The notes under the pieces are model-generated. The model was not told the origin of the DNA. It saw only the letters and a program-made list of their open reading frames with translations, and did no database searches. A stretch of DNA of 64,000 nucleotides from Acorus gramineus (Eukaryota; Streptophyta; Magnoliopsida; Acorales; Acoraceae): positions 10,362,509 through 10,426,508 of the forward strand of contig CM060848.1 in the NCBI GenBank assembly GCA_030737835.1, written 5' to 3'. Positions 1 through 10,219 of this stretch are shown one piece after another. Within the stretch, counting starts at the first letter, position 1, and each line of letters opens with the position of its first letter. Position numbers and translations under genes: made by a program.

Positions 1-2424
1 TACAAAGCACTCCACTTCACAGATTAGGGGACCGACGGCTAGCTCAAACAATCCGGGACCATAAATGGTCTTCCCGGAATTGTTGAATGCTTGGATGGTG
101 GAGTGTACTGGCTGGACGAAAGGGCAGCCTCGTTTGGGCATCTGGTGATATGTGGGGCAAGTGACGACGTTCATCCCTGACCCTGGGTCAATGAAAATGT
201 TGTTCAAGGGTATGGCCTGGAGTCGCCCGCAGACATGGAGGGGATACACTCGCAGCCTTGGGTCGGGGAGGTCTTTATCGGTAAAAGATATGGTCGTTGG
301 ACGGCAGGGGCTATTAACCGTGTCAGTGCTTTTGAAGGACCCGTTGTCGTTTAGATGCAGATCTTCCAAGGTACACTCCCCTTCCTCAGGTCCTTTACTT
401 GCCCCTTCAGGAACCTCTTCGAATGGTTCTTCTTCTTCTTCTACTTCTTCTTTCGGCTTGACTTCTCCTAAGCCGCTGTTGTCCGATTCGATGTTGATCA
501 CGTTAACAATGGTCAGGGCCTATTCTTCTTCCTCACCACAGAGTATGGCAAGGTCATGATCGTTCAGGTTCAGATTGAAGGGTTCCTCCTCCCCTTCTTC
601 TTCGGACTCCTCGGAAAAGCTATCGGTTGAGCTGTCCGAGTTGCTTGGCATGGGGGAAGGTTGCCTTCCTCTATTGATGGCATGGATCTTGGAAGTAGAA
701 GCTTGGTTGTGGTCTGGCATGGGGTCAGAAAATATGCCAAGTGGCTTTGTAGTTTGATGAGGGGGATTGCCCTGGCTTAGATGGCCCTTGATCATAGCCC
801 AGTCAAGGCGCCTGTCATCATTTAAATCATAAACAAAGTCATGAAAATGCATGCATTGTTATGTGGTGTGACCATGTTGTTGGTGATATTGACAGTAAAG
901 TGTAGTGTTGGCCCATCGGAGTGGAGGCCTAGCCATGGGGAGAGAGATACTATTTGTTTCCACCATTACCTTAAAAATGTTTGTCAAGGTTTCCGGGAGT
1001 GGTGGATAGCAGTCTCTCTTTCCTAACCACCTTGGACCATAGGATGAAGGAGGGGAGACCTCATTGTAAGGGCTCGGTGTGGGCTGCCTGGGAATTAAGT
1101 TTTGTGCTCTTGGGGGAGCAAAGTAAGCAGGGGTAGTCCTAATTTGGCCCTGATTTTAGACTAGGGGATTTTGGATTATGGGGTTCTGTCGTATCGGCAT
1201 GGGGGCGGGTACTGGTCGAGGAGTGAAATTATAAGTGGCTTGTCGAGGTGGCACATATCCGGATGAACCGTATGTATACTGTCTCGGAGCTGGTCCTCGA
1301 TCGGGGACTCGCGCTCCGTTCGGGTAGAGTGTCAAAACTTGTGGTGTGATCCCCTCTACCGTGGGGGTTTGTGCCTTTCGCGATGGTTGTCCAACCCTAT
1401 GGCTGATAGGTGGGGACGTGGGTGGGATTGCACAATGGGAAATCCTGTTGTGGTGGTCAATTAGAAGCTGGTAGCCAGTGCAGTCTCCATATGAAAGACT
1501 CGTACGAAGTTCTGGACTCAGGTTCTGCAACATCATGTCAATTTCTTGACATTCTGTGCAGACCGGTTCTGTGGACTAGGGTTCTCCACCTAGACACGTA
1601 TTGTTCAAATTCCTCCCTAGGCCTCATTCTTTATACGGTTGGGTTAGAGATAGAGGGGGTCCTAATCCTCTGGTAACCGTAGCGGCCCAAAATTGTTTCT
1701 CTCTTACAGCCGAGAATTCAACAAATGGTTTACAGGGAGTGTGGAGAACCATTTTAGTGCTTCCCCTTCCAATGATTTTTGAAAAAGGAAAACGAGTAGG
1801 GGTTGGTTATCTAGAAAAGTTCAGGAATCTAGATAAAAAGCAGTTAAATTGACATCTGGGTCTCCACGACCATTATACCAGTGAAATTTTGGGATTTTAA
1901 ATCCCTCCAGTAGGCTGACTGATGAGATCTGTCTCAAATTGTGTAGAGACATGTGTTTGGGAGCAGAAGGGCCAGTCTCGGAGAGGATTCTCTGGATAGT
2001 TTCATCTAATGTTTCTGCCTTGGGGGGACAGTTTAGTGGTCCCGAGTTGGATGTGGCCTGGTTGGAGCCTGGGGAAAAAGGTGTTGGGAATATTGGATTC
2101 GCGGGGGAAGGAGGAGTAAATGAAAATTAGGGGGGAGAAAATGAACTCGGATTGACCGAGAAACTGCGTGTTGGTGGGGTAAGAGGGGTAGGGTATGCCT
2201 TGGGGTTTATAGGGGTTTCCTGTTTCAAGGTTTTGGCTTGGCAAAGATCGGCCAAGGCATTGAATATGTCCTCTACCAATTGGTACCCTAGAGTAGCCAT
2301 CCTCTCCTCTAGGAGGCTAAGGAACTGTTCGGTCTGGTTTTCCTGGTTGACTTCCTCCTCTACTATTTCATCTTGAGTGTACTTTTCCATGGTGTGGAAT
2401 AGTTTGAGGTGTGAATGAATGCAA

Positions 2425-2575
2425 GTTTAAAGTAGTAAAGGGTGTGATAAAGCAGTAAAAGGTGTGCAATTGTTTGCGGTTTAAAGCAGTAAAGAGTGTG
2501 CTGAAAGAAGTAAAGGGTGCACAGCTGTGTGCGGCTTAAAGCAGTAAAGAGTGTGATGAAAGCAATAAAGGGTGA
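2425..2575 (-). repeat. Tandem repeat of about 55 bp, three copies, in the leader of the partial Gypsy element
   Basis: Three consecutive units share the plus-strand core AAAGCAGTAAAGAGTGTG and a GTGTGCGG-like joint. They sit between the LTR and the first gag codon of the minus-strand element. Leader tandem repeats are common in large plant Gypsy elements; no function is implied. Confidence 0.6.
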
Positions 2576-2699
2576 TATGATAGAAAGTAGAGGAGGTTTT
2601 AACTTGGAAGGTGGAAAATTTTAGTTTTCCAAAAGGAAAAGGGGGTGTGGAACTTTTTTCGAGGTTTTGGAGGAGGCAGAAAAATGATTACCTTTTGTC

Positions 2700-3985
2700 G
2701 TTTTTCACGAGGGAGGTCCCACCGTGATCGCCAGGTTTATCGGTATCGTTTTTTCTGTGGCTACTCCGTTTGTTGGGGGGCCTCCGAAAAAAGGTCTTTT
2801 GGCGTGTATGGTGGTTTTTCAGGAATTTGGGTCTGAATGGGGCCTTGGGGGCTCAGTCAGATCGTCTCTCGGAAAGGGGGAAGGGGTGTGGTTCCTTGTT
2901 GAGGTGCCCGACAGCTCCTCAGGAGGATTTAGGGGTGGTTGTGATCGCCACCTGTTTTCTCAAAAAGTAGGAAAAGTTGGGTGTTGCTATTGATCGCCTT
3001 CGTGGGGGGATTCTGGATTCTCCGCTCTGAGATACGAGTCTGCCGCACACAAAGGTGAAAATGGGGAATCCTTTTCTGCTTCCGGGACCTTGACAAAGGG
3101 AGGTTTAAAAAGACAGGGGGTGAGGGAGGGCCGGCTAGTGGTGTTTAGCCGCTTAAAGAGGGACGACTAGTTGTGATTAGCCGCCTAGGTCCTGGTTTAA
3201 TTTGGACAGAACATGGATAGGAAAAGGATTAGGGTTTGGACAGAGGTTAAGCTAAGTTTAACCTGGGTTTTGGAGAGTGGATTTATGTAGGGAATAGGTT
3301 TCTCTCTCACTTTCTCTCTCAAGGGTTTTTAAGGTAGTAGGTGTGGGGGTTTGATTGAGCTAGTGTATGATGGATTGGTATTGATGAGTGTTGATTATGA
3401 ATTGGTAATGTTGAAGAAGAGTTGGGTGCCCCCTATTTATAGTAAAAATGGGACATGGGAGTGTCCACTGGACAATAAATCACATTGGATAATAGGGTGA
3501 TTTGATTTGATCTCCCATTAGATCTTTGTTTATGACAATTGTCCAGGTGAGGGGCGGCTAGTTACAACTAGCCACCTAGTGAGGGGCGGCTACTCTCAAG
3601 ATGCCGCCCCCATGATGATCTGCCAAGCGTCCAATCTCTGACAAGCGGTAGCTTGGGACAGTTACTAGGTGTAAGCCGTTAGAGAAGGGGTGGCCAAATA
3701 GAAGAAACCGCCGCAATCATCAGCATTAAATGCTATTTTATGTCGCATCTCTTGGAAGCGGTTGGGGGGTAGCTAGTATAAACTAGCCGCCCAAGGAGGG
3801 ACGGCTACTTTGAAGTAGCCGCCCTATTCCTGCCCATTATATTTTTCTAAGTGTTGGGGGCCTGGGTTTCTCCTTCCGGTTTCTTTTCTAAAGGTGTTTT
3901 TCTTTTAGATTCCAAATATGGTAATTCTAAATACTACTTGAAGTATTTTCATTTCTTTTGGATGATTAAAATTGGGGTATCTACA
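2700..3985 (-). repeat. 5' LTR of the partial Gypsy element (inner edge approximate)
   Basis: The outer edge at 3985 is a clear TGTAGATACCCC start on the minus strand. The inner edge is not sharply visible: candidate primer-site-like TGGCGATCAC sequences on the minus strand occur near 2722-2731 and 2943-2952, so the LTR is about 1.0-1.3 kb. It contains six short inverted repeats built on GGCGGCTA and TAGCCGCC (3131-3152, 3161-3186, 3551-3577, 3583-3610, 3765-3792, 3797-3824). Confidence 0.45.
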
Positions 3986-3989
3986 ACAT

Positions 3990-4623
3990 GTCCTTCGCAT
4001 GCACCGCCAGCTAGTGGAGGGCGGCGAGGGAGCCGGCCAGGCAACAAGAGGAGGTTCTCGAGATCCAGTTGGGGGGAAAGATTTAATTCCCGCATGGAGG
4101 AGAGGGTGCTTCGGTTTTGCGTGGTGGTCACAACGGAGGGCTGTTCCCCATCGGAGGAAGAGGTGCCCGACAAGATTGGGGAAGCTTGGGGGGAGGAGTT
4201 CTGGTCGATAGAAAGGTTTTTAGGGTGTGGAACTTTCATTGTGAAGGTTATGAACCCGCAACTCAGAGGCCTAATGGTGAGACTTGGAGTTACACAGGGA
4301 GCACGGGGCATCTTCGATTCTCAGCATGGGCACCAGAGTTCGGAGCCTCGCCGTCTGAAACCTTCCGGTGGCACCTGAGGCTGGAAGGGTTGCCTCTTCA
4401 TTGGCAACATGGGAAGTGCCTGCGGACACTCTTGCCGAGCTTCAGCACGGTCACTGAAATCCGACGGCAGGGGATTGACCAAAGGAGAGTGGCATTTTCC
4501 AAGCTCACGCTGGTGTCGGGGATATGGCGGAAGTGGTCGAGGTGCATTGTGGTGGGGCACAGGAGGGAGGCTTACCAAATCCAGGTGGTGGCTAGGAGGA
4601 CACCGGTGACGTCAGCGATGTGA
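3990..4623 (+). pseudogene. DUF4283-like coding relic
   Basis: This GC-richer block between the Gypsy LTR and AT-rich DNA reads, in more than one plus frame, as a protein with the pattern of plant DUF4283 domains. About 4250-4600 gives FSAWAPEFGA, then LRLEGLPLHWQHGKCLRTL, then a KLTLVSG strand and a final AYQIQVV strand. The GLPLH core and strand order match DUF4283 proteins, which are often the N-terminal part of LINE-associated zinc-knuckle proteins. The reading shifts frame around 4230 and lacks a convincing start and any zinc knuckle, so it is a relic. It could come from a LINE or from a captured host exon. The match is by eye. Confidence 0.35.
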
Positions 4624-5640
4624 ATATTTGCTTTGGTATTTTTCTGAATGAGTTGAATACATTATCCACAAAAATTTAGGTATTTTGACTGAATAAGTTG
4701 AATAACCATTTACTGAAAGGTGTTGTTATACTCAATTTTGTTTACAGTCCAAAGTATAGTCATATATACCTCCTTAGAAATTTAATTAAGTATATATGTA
4801 CCTCGTTAGATAATGTATATATCTCATTAATTATTTTCTTACACTTCCTAAAAATGGATTCAATTAACTCGAAATAGAGCAATATACATTTTTTTATCTA
4901 AGCATATACATCATTAGATAATATTTACTGTTTAAAAAAAAAAATAAAAACATGTGTGGTTTGGTAAAAATTACTTAAACTTATGAAACTCATTCTGTTT
5001 TCCTTTACTGAAACTTGTGCTATTTTGAGCAAGACAACATCCAGGCTCCAGGCCTCCAGAATTTTTTTGATAGGCTTTTGATGGATTAAGCCCAACTTGG
5101 TAATGAAAGCAAAAGGAGCGCCCATACACCATCTAGAATTCGGAAAATGATATATCCAACACCCATTGCAGCTTCAATTACAGTCCACACCGATTTTATC
5201 TTTTAAAACAATTAGACACTTTCTAATTGAAATACATGCTGTTATATGAAATAAAGTATATACTGAGATACATTAGTGTATTTTATTTTAAGTTGAATAA
5301 TTGATAAAAAAATTGCACTATACACTATGACAGATGTTACGTTATCATATTGTATGGCTTTTGATGGGCTTTCATATGGATTAAGCCAAAATTGGTAATG
5401 AAAGCAAAAGGAGTGCTTGTACACCGTTTTGCAGCCAAGCTACAGCCCGACCCATATATTATGATAGTAGAGTATATATAGGGTTCTATCTTAGTATATG
5501 ACGTAAAAAAAATTTCAAAAAAAAAAAAACCCAGGAATGAAATCTTGAGAAGATTTTCTAAGTTCAACAAAATAAACAGGAAGGCTGTTATCTAACAGAG
5601 ATTACGAGATCTTTAAAGCATTTTTTTGGGGTGGAAGACA
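4624..5640. other. AT-rich intergenic DNA upstream of the defensin-like gene
   Basis: No gene is seen. A degenerate direct repeat of about 65 bp occurs at 5071-5130 and 5355-5426 (offset 295), sharing AATGAAAGCAAAAGGAG. This is the distal promoter region of the peptide gene that starts at 5689. Confidence 0.5.
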
Positions 5641-5643
5641 CGC

Positions 5644-5650
5644 TATAAAA
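5644..5650 (+). promoter_or_regulatory. TATA box of the defensin-like gene
   Basis: TATAAAA lies 45 bp before the start codon at 5689, which leaves room for transcription to start near 5672-5680 and a very short 5' leader, usual for this class of small genes. The assignment is positional only. Confidence 0.55.
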
Positions 5651-5688
5651 CAGGATCATTTAGAGAAAGTATAGCAAGTGAAAAAAAA

Positions 5689-6209
5689 ATGGCAGGTGTA
5701 AGACTCAGTAAAGAATGTGTTGCAGCTGTATTGCTGGTGACTTTCATTTTTGCCTCTGCATTTGGTACATATCTCTCAACCACTTCTTCTCTCTTACACA
5801 TAAATGAAAAATTCTACACAACCTCATCAACAGCCCCTCGTGTTTTGTTTTTTTGAAAATATTTGTATCCCATCTAAAAGGTTATATATTGTTATTAAAA
5901 AAAAAATGAAGTATGTATTCCAACGAATTGTATGAACCTATAAAAAATATAAAAATCTGCTAATGAGACATATAATTGAGATATATGAGACTGTCGGAGA
6001 AGCTGTACACACCGATGTATGTTCATGATCTATGAATTTCTATGTAATGTGCAGTTGGCAAGGTGATTGGCAAGGTGAAGTGCATCGGGGACTGTGCTGT
6101 GTACACTGATTGCCCGACTGCTTGTTTTGTTAAGGGTTACTCAGGTGGCAAATGCATTTATTTCTCTTCTGGGCTTTATTGTTGCTGTAATCCTGTTGTG
6201 GTTCCTTGA
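5689..6209 (+). CDS. Defensin-like secreted cysteine-rich peptide (two exons: 5689-5764, 6055-6209)
   Basis: Exon 1 encodes a short basic start and a strongly hydrophobic stretch (VAAVLLVTFIFASAF), a clear secretory signal peptide. The intron (5765-6054, phase 1) has a GT donor (G|GTACAT) and AG acceptor (TGTGCAG|TTGG). Exon 2 encodes the mature part, ending PVVVP and stop, so the precursor is 76 residues. Eight cysteines follow the spacing C-x3-C-x5-C-x3-C-x9-C-x8-CCC. The C-x5-C-x3-C, GGKC and final C-x-C elements are the marks of plant defensin-like (DEFL/LCR) peptides with a cysteine-stabilised alpha-beta fold, and signal peptide in exon 1 with cysteine domain in exon 2 is the standard DEFL gene plan. 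Exon 2 opens with a perfect tandem 12-mer (TTGGCAAGGTGA at 6055 and 6067, giving VGKVIGKV). DEFL peptides are exported and act as antimicrobials or in reproduction signalling; which applies here is unknown. It looks intact. Confidence 0.82.
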
Positions 6210-6222
6210 TTAAATGTAACAA

Positions 6223-6237
6223 AATAAAGAGAATAAA
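6223..6237 (+). terminator. Polyadenylation signals of the defensin-like gene
   Basis: Two AATAAA motifs (6223-6228 and 6232-6237) begin 14 bp after the stop codon, giving a compact 3' UTR. Confidence 0.5.
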
Positions 6238-6354
6238 GAATAATGAGAGTTATCTATATGTAGGTGTACCTTCCTACATTGGAGTATTATGAGATCCATC
6301 TATGTTTTTTCTTTTTTTGATAAACCTGTATACAATTGCTACATCGATCTTATA

Positions 6355-6900
6355 TCACCAAAGTTTTAAAAGTCTGAATATTACAAGGTAGAGGAAAAAA
6401 AATAGAAAAGCAAAATAAAAACATATACAATAAACAAACGCCGAAATGCGAGTAGAAGAGTTTTCTACCCAGTGCACTCGCTGCCGATATCCCTCATGCC
6501 ATGATCTATCAAGACCCCTGTATCGCGCCCCTGCAATACATCTAATCTGGAATAAGAGCCAGAGTAGCTTCTCAAAGATTTTTGAAATAGAATCTCTACC
6601 CCAAACTAGAACTAATGTCACACTTGAACATCTAGTTTGTTTGGAAATTATTACAAAAACAAATCTAATTGATTTTTCTTGCAATGGAAGAGTTTGATCC
6701 GGATAGGTTATAACTTCTAACAATTGAGATATCATCAACTTATCTAACAATACAATTTGAAAACAATAGTCTTCTAACAGTTCACAAAAACAATCATGCC
6801 ATCCAAAAAAATAGAACTGCCAGAAGAAACATAATATTGACCTCTCCTTTGGATGATAAAGCAAGATGCAACACTTGTAAAACGAAGAATGATGGTGCAA
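6355..6900 (-). other. Unrecognised 181-codon open frame
   Basis: An uninterrupted minus-strand frame of 181 codons, unusually long for this AT-rich setting, with a better-balanced central part (about 6446-6700, e.g. YRGLDRSWHEGYRQRVHW) and cysteine- and phenylalanine-rich flanks. The plus strand is also open over 6446-6697. I do not recognise any family. The unusual base composition of 6450-6700 suggests a fragment of an older repeat rather than a host gene. Confidence 0.2.
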
Positions 6901-6989
6901 TTTGGATATATAGATACATAAACTAAGAATAGATAACTATACTAATTATTCGTGTTATGAAACGTAATAATAAATTTTTTTTGTTTGGT

Positions 6990-7270
6990 TGACTATTGAT
7001 AAAGGATTTATAAGAAAAATGATTGGACATGTGGACCTCTTGATTTATAAGCGGTATTGACAGTTGACTTGACATATTGACATGTGAGTCCCTTTATATC
7101 AGTGGAATAGATTAAGTAGAATAACACAATACCAGGGAGGACGTAGAATACAAATACCAGTTATTCCCCCTATTCTAATATAGTTGTACCCATTTATTCT
7201 TTCAACCCAAACAGTTTTTTGGGATTATTCTCCCTCATGTTCCATCCTATTCTCTCCCTATTCCGAAGTG
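6990..7270 (-). mobile_element. Tourist-like MITE, diverged copy
   Basis: On the minus strand this matches, in order, the internal landmarks of the MITE copies at 55611 and 57263: GGTATTTGTATTC, then a GTGTTATTC segment, a CACTGATATAA segment and a GACTCACATGTCAA segment, with an AATAGGGAGAGAATAGG start and an AACTGTTTGGG motif. Ends are worn and no target duplication could be fixed. Non-autonomous DNA transposon of the same family, older. Confidence 0.5.
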
Positions 7271-9150
7271 TAATAACTTAGGAAACCCACATCTTCAAAT
7301 ACATACATTTAAAATGAAAGCACAGACCATAAAAGGATAATGGTGTTCTCTTTGGAATTGTCTTTTTTATTGAGGTAGCATTTAAAAAGAACATTTCACT
7401 TAAAAAAATTTAATCATACAAAAATACATAATATTTTTAGATTTGTAAAAAATCCATTTTTCATCATTTATAACCTTTTTTTTTTCTTTTTTTTGAAAAA
7501 AGCTAGGATCATGTGAAGTGTTTGTAAATGAGTTTGGGTTAAGTATCCACAAAAAGCCAAAAACAGAAATTCCGAATGTGACATGGCCAAACCTATTTCC
7601 AAACACTACCCAGAGAACCCTTTTGGGACCAATTTGATCTTATTCTGCTTCTCTACCCTCACCTAGTCTCAGAAAATCCAATGTCCTAGTATTGCTACAT
7701 TTTTTCTGTAATTAAGCATATCTTTATACCAGATCTAGAGTAAAATGGTAAAGATTTTTTGATGTCCCAGTACTGCTATTGGGAGATTTGATTGAGAAAG
7801 TCCTCCTTTTGATGTAATATTAACCTATAATCATGTTAATTATAACTATTATTCAACATCTATCAGACAAGAAAATACTAGTTCAATGCCTCTGTTTTCC
7901 CATTCATTGATCCACTGACTAGCATGGCTTTCTTAGTGATAAAATGTTCATAGTCTAAGAGATATTGCTTTCAGTAATCATATCCCAATTTATCCTCCAT
8001 CAGACTATCATTTCTTTTTGTCACATATTTCATATATTCTTCAAATGTTACAATGCACGTAAGCTTATTATGTTCGATCCATGTCTTCATCTCTCTGCAA
8101 TTTACATCCATACCCACATCCACACAGCATTCACACCACAACAAACATCAAATTGGTCCTTTATTTTGTGAATCATTCTTCATTATATATTCCCATTGAA
8201 TAAAATCCAAACTACAATTGATTATCTTTTATATTCTCACACATCCTCTTCGTATCTTCACACTCCCTGCACCCACACTACTAACTCCCTGAGTTCACCA
8301 CTAGTGTTACTTTTATTTTTATGTGCCTGTAATGGAGAAGTGTTTTTGGTGACGAAATACAATTTTAAAGCTTAGTACCATACTAACTTATGCAAATTTT
8401 GAGTCCAAAACTATTACAAAGTCATCTGCTGTTAAAGGTCTAATTATGCCTTCTCTTCTCCCATAATATTTTTTAGTTAAAGACTAAGCTCAATAACCAC
8501 TGAAAATATCATTGATGTTTGTTGTGTGATGTATCATGAATGTATCTCCCTGCCTCTGCAAGCATGTTCCAGTTCTTTAACACTGAAAATTAATAAAATA
8601 AAATAAAATCTTCGTGACATAAGTGATTCAAATCCAAAAGAGCAATTTAGTTCACTTGCAGAACCAACTTTACAAAAATCATTACAAATCCCATTCTTTT
8701 TTTCATGATAGGTAACAGAGGAGTTTAGTGACTCGATTCGCCACATACATAAACAGTGAATAAGTTTAGTGACTCAATTTGCCAACTGACATAAACAGTG
8801 AATAAGGGAGAATAACACTTATTCACTGTTTGTTTGGCGCGGATAAACTCCAATAGCTATGCCAGGATAAGCTAGGATAAGACCTGATAACTATTCTAAT
8901 AAAAGGTAAGAATAGCTTATCAGGGCTTATCTATTCTTGAAAATAAAAATACTCTTCACCATCATTACAAAAAAAATTTCTCACTTACTTTAACAAATCC
9001 CAATGATACACCCATATTTATTAATGACCATCTGATCAATGGACCAATCCACCCAGAATCCATCAGGATTGTCCAAAATACAAAATAAAAACGAGTTAAT
9101 TCTGACCATCTAAAATCCCCACTGAAAATTATCATTTGCTTCCACGTGTA
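7271..9150. other. AT-rich intergenic DNA
   Basis: No gene recognised. At 8722-8807 a unit of about 43 bp (GTTTAGTGACTC...CATAAACAGTGAATAAG) is repeated in tandem, and its end is present again inverted at 8815-8831, so it can fold back. 8860-8940 contains GATAAG-rich inverted segments (AGGATAAGCTAGGATAAG and CTTATCAGGGCTTATC), a MITE-like texture with no fixed ends. Confidence 0.4.
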
Positions 9151-9179
9151 CAACCAAAGTCCCATCCAATTAAACACCC

Positions 9180-9425
9180 ACCCATTTTGTTGGTTTTCTT
9201 CCCCCATCGACTTCTTCTCCCCCACTTCGTCTCCTCTGAAAAAACCAAAACCCTAGGAATGACTGTGATTTGATCTCTTCTTCACCATGTCCATCCCGTG
9301 AATGTAGGCGTCTGGTTCTACGACAATTATACTTGTGACGAAGTTGGATTGCGCGATAGTTGGAAAAGGCGGCGACGCATTCAGACGACTACATCCACCT
9401 CATCGTAGAACCAATTTGAGGTAAA
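9180..9425 (+). other. Exon-like segment, unrecognised, possibly a transcript leader
   Basis: This block has a base mix unlike its AT-rich surroundings, CT-rich leader-like stretches, and ends in GAG|GTAAAT, a good splice donor. No open frame of useful length is present; the ATG codons at about 9259 and 9287 are followed by early stops. A perfect 10-bp inverted repeat (GGTTCTACGA at 9314-9323, TCGTAGAACC at 9403-9412) brackets its 3' half. It may be the first non-coding exon of a gene whose body is not identifiable, or an old repeat. Confidence 0.2.
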
Positions 9426-10219
9426 TAATTCTGCTGCGACGCCATCTGATGGTCTGTGCTATGATCTTATGCTTAACTTGCTGTTCGATTTGAGACCCTC
9501 ATGTTTATTTTGGAGATTCATATGGTTAATGAGTTTTTTTTTTTTTTTTTGTATTGTTTATATTGGGGTACTTGATCTATATCTTTCCCCTTGTTTCAGT
9601 GATGCGTTGATTTATTTTGGGTCTATTTGTGTTGTTAAAGTCCAGATGATTTGGGTTCTGGTTAGGGTTTTTGTAGATTTGATTATGGTTTCCATAAATT
9701 GGTTGTTGGTTGATTTTTTGAACATTTTTGAATGTATGTCTACCCACCAGTGTTTATAGTATTCATTAGTAGATAGGCCCACGGCCAGCATCCATTTATA
9801 TTCTATTAAAAAGATTTTTGGTGATGCAAAAGAACTATCATAACATTTAGCCAAAACCAAGTCATTCAAAGAAAAAAATAATAGAATCATATAATAAATG
9901 ATTTCTGTGGGTAGATCTAAAAAGGGTGAGAACCTGAGGATTTTCTATGTTCGAATAATATATTTATATGAAATTGACTGGGTTAAATTGATATTTTCAT
10001 CATGTTCCATTGTGTGATATTGCTATGTAATATTTGATTCAGGGGAGTAGTTCATAGGAATGTTCTTCATGGGGTTACTGTAAGTGAATGACATGGTATA
10101 TATGATATGTTACCATATTTCATATAATGATATATGTGAACATGCTTTTAAATATGATTTGGATTCTAAACTGGTTAATCAGTATTCCATATATATGTTG
10201 TAGTTAAATTAATAGGTTA
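9426..10219. other. Intergenic or intron-like DNA; left copy of a local duplication at 9923-10055
   Basis: No gene is seen. 9923-10055 matches 13366-13491 in the same orientation (AAAAGGGTGAGAACC, GAATAATATATTTATATGAAA, GATATTTTCATCATG, GAGTAGTTC). A tandem duplication therefore predates the solo LTR between the two copies and the LTR fragment that interrupts the second copy. Confidence 0.6.

Larger units (their letters stand above)
1..3985 (-). mobile_element. Ty3/Gypsy-type LTR retroelement, partial (cut by window edge), broken
   Basis: Read on the minus strand, the element starts at 3985 with TGTAGATACCCCAATTTT, a typical plant Gypsy LTR start. A gag-like region follows, beginning near 2390 with a hydrophilic acidic start (MEKYTQDEIVEEE) and continuing through a proline-rich stretch near 1156-1536. 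An acidic serine/glutamate tract lies near 520-700. Near 1-210 a retropepsin-like segment with IDPGSGMNVV resembles the IDNGSALNV motif of plant Gypsy proteases. Reverse transcriptase, integrase and the other LTR would lie left of the window. The coding part looks broken in several places, so it is a fossil of moderate age. The Gypsy assignment rests on the LTR start and protease motif; the lineage is not certain. Confidence 0.6.

Noticed and set aside
152-559. 135-codon plus-strand frame, Ser-rich
   Set aside because: Antisense to the acidic gag/protease part of the minus-strand Gypsy element.
2425-2575. Regularly spaced repeat resembling a CRISPR array
   Set aside because: Tandem repeats without unique spacers in a plant retroelement leader; CRISPR arrays are not expected in a plant nuclear genome.
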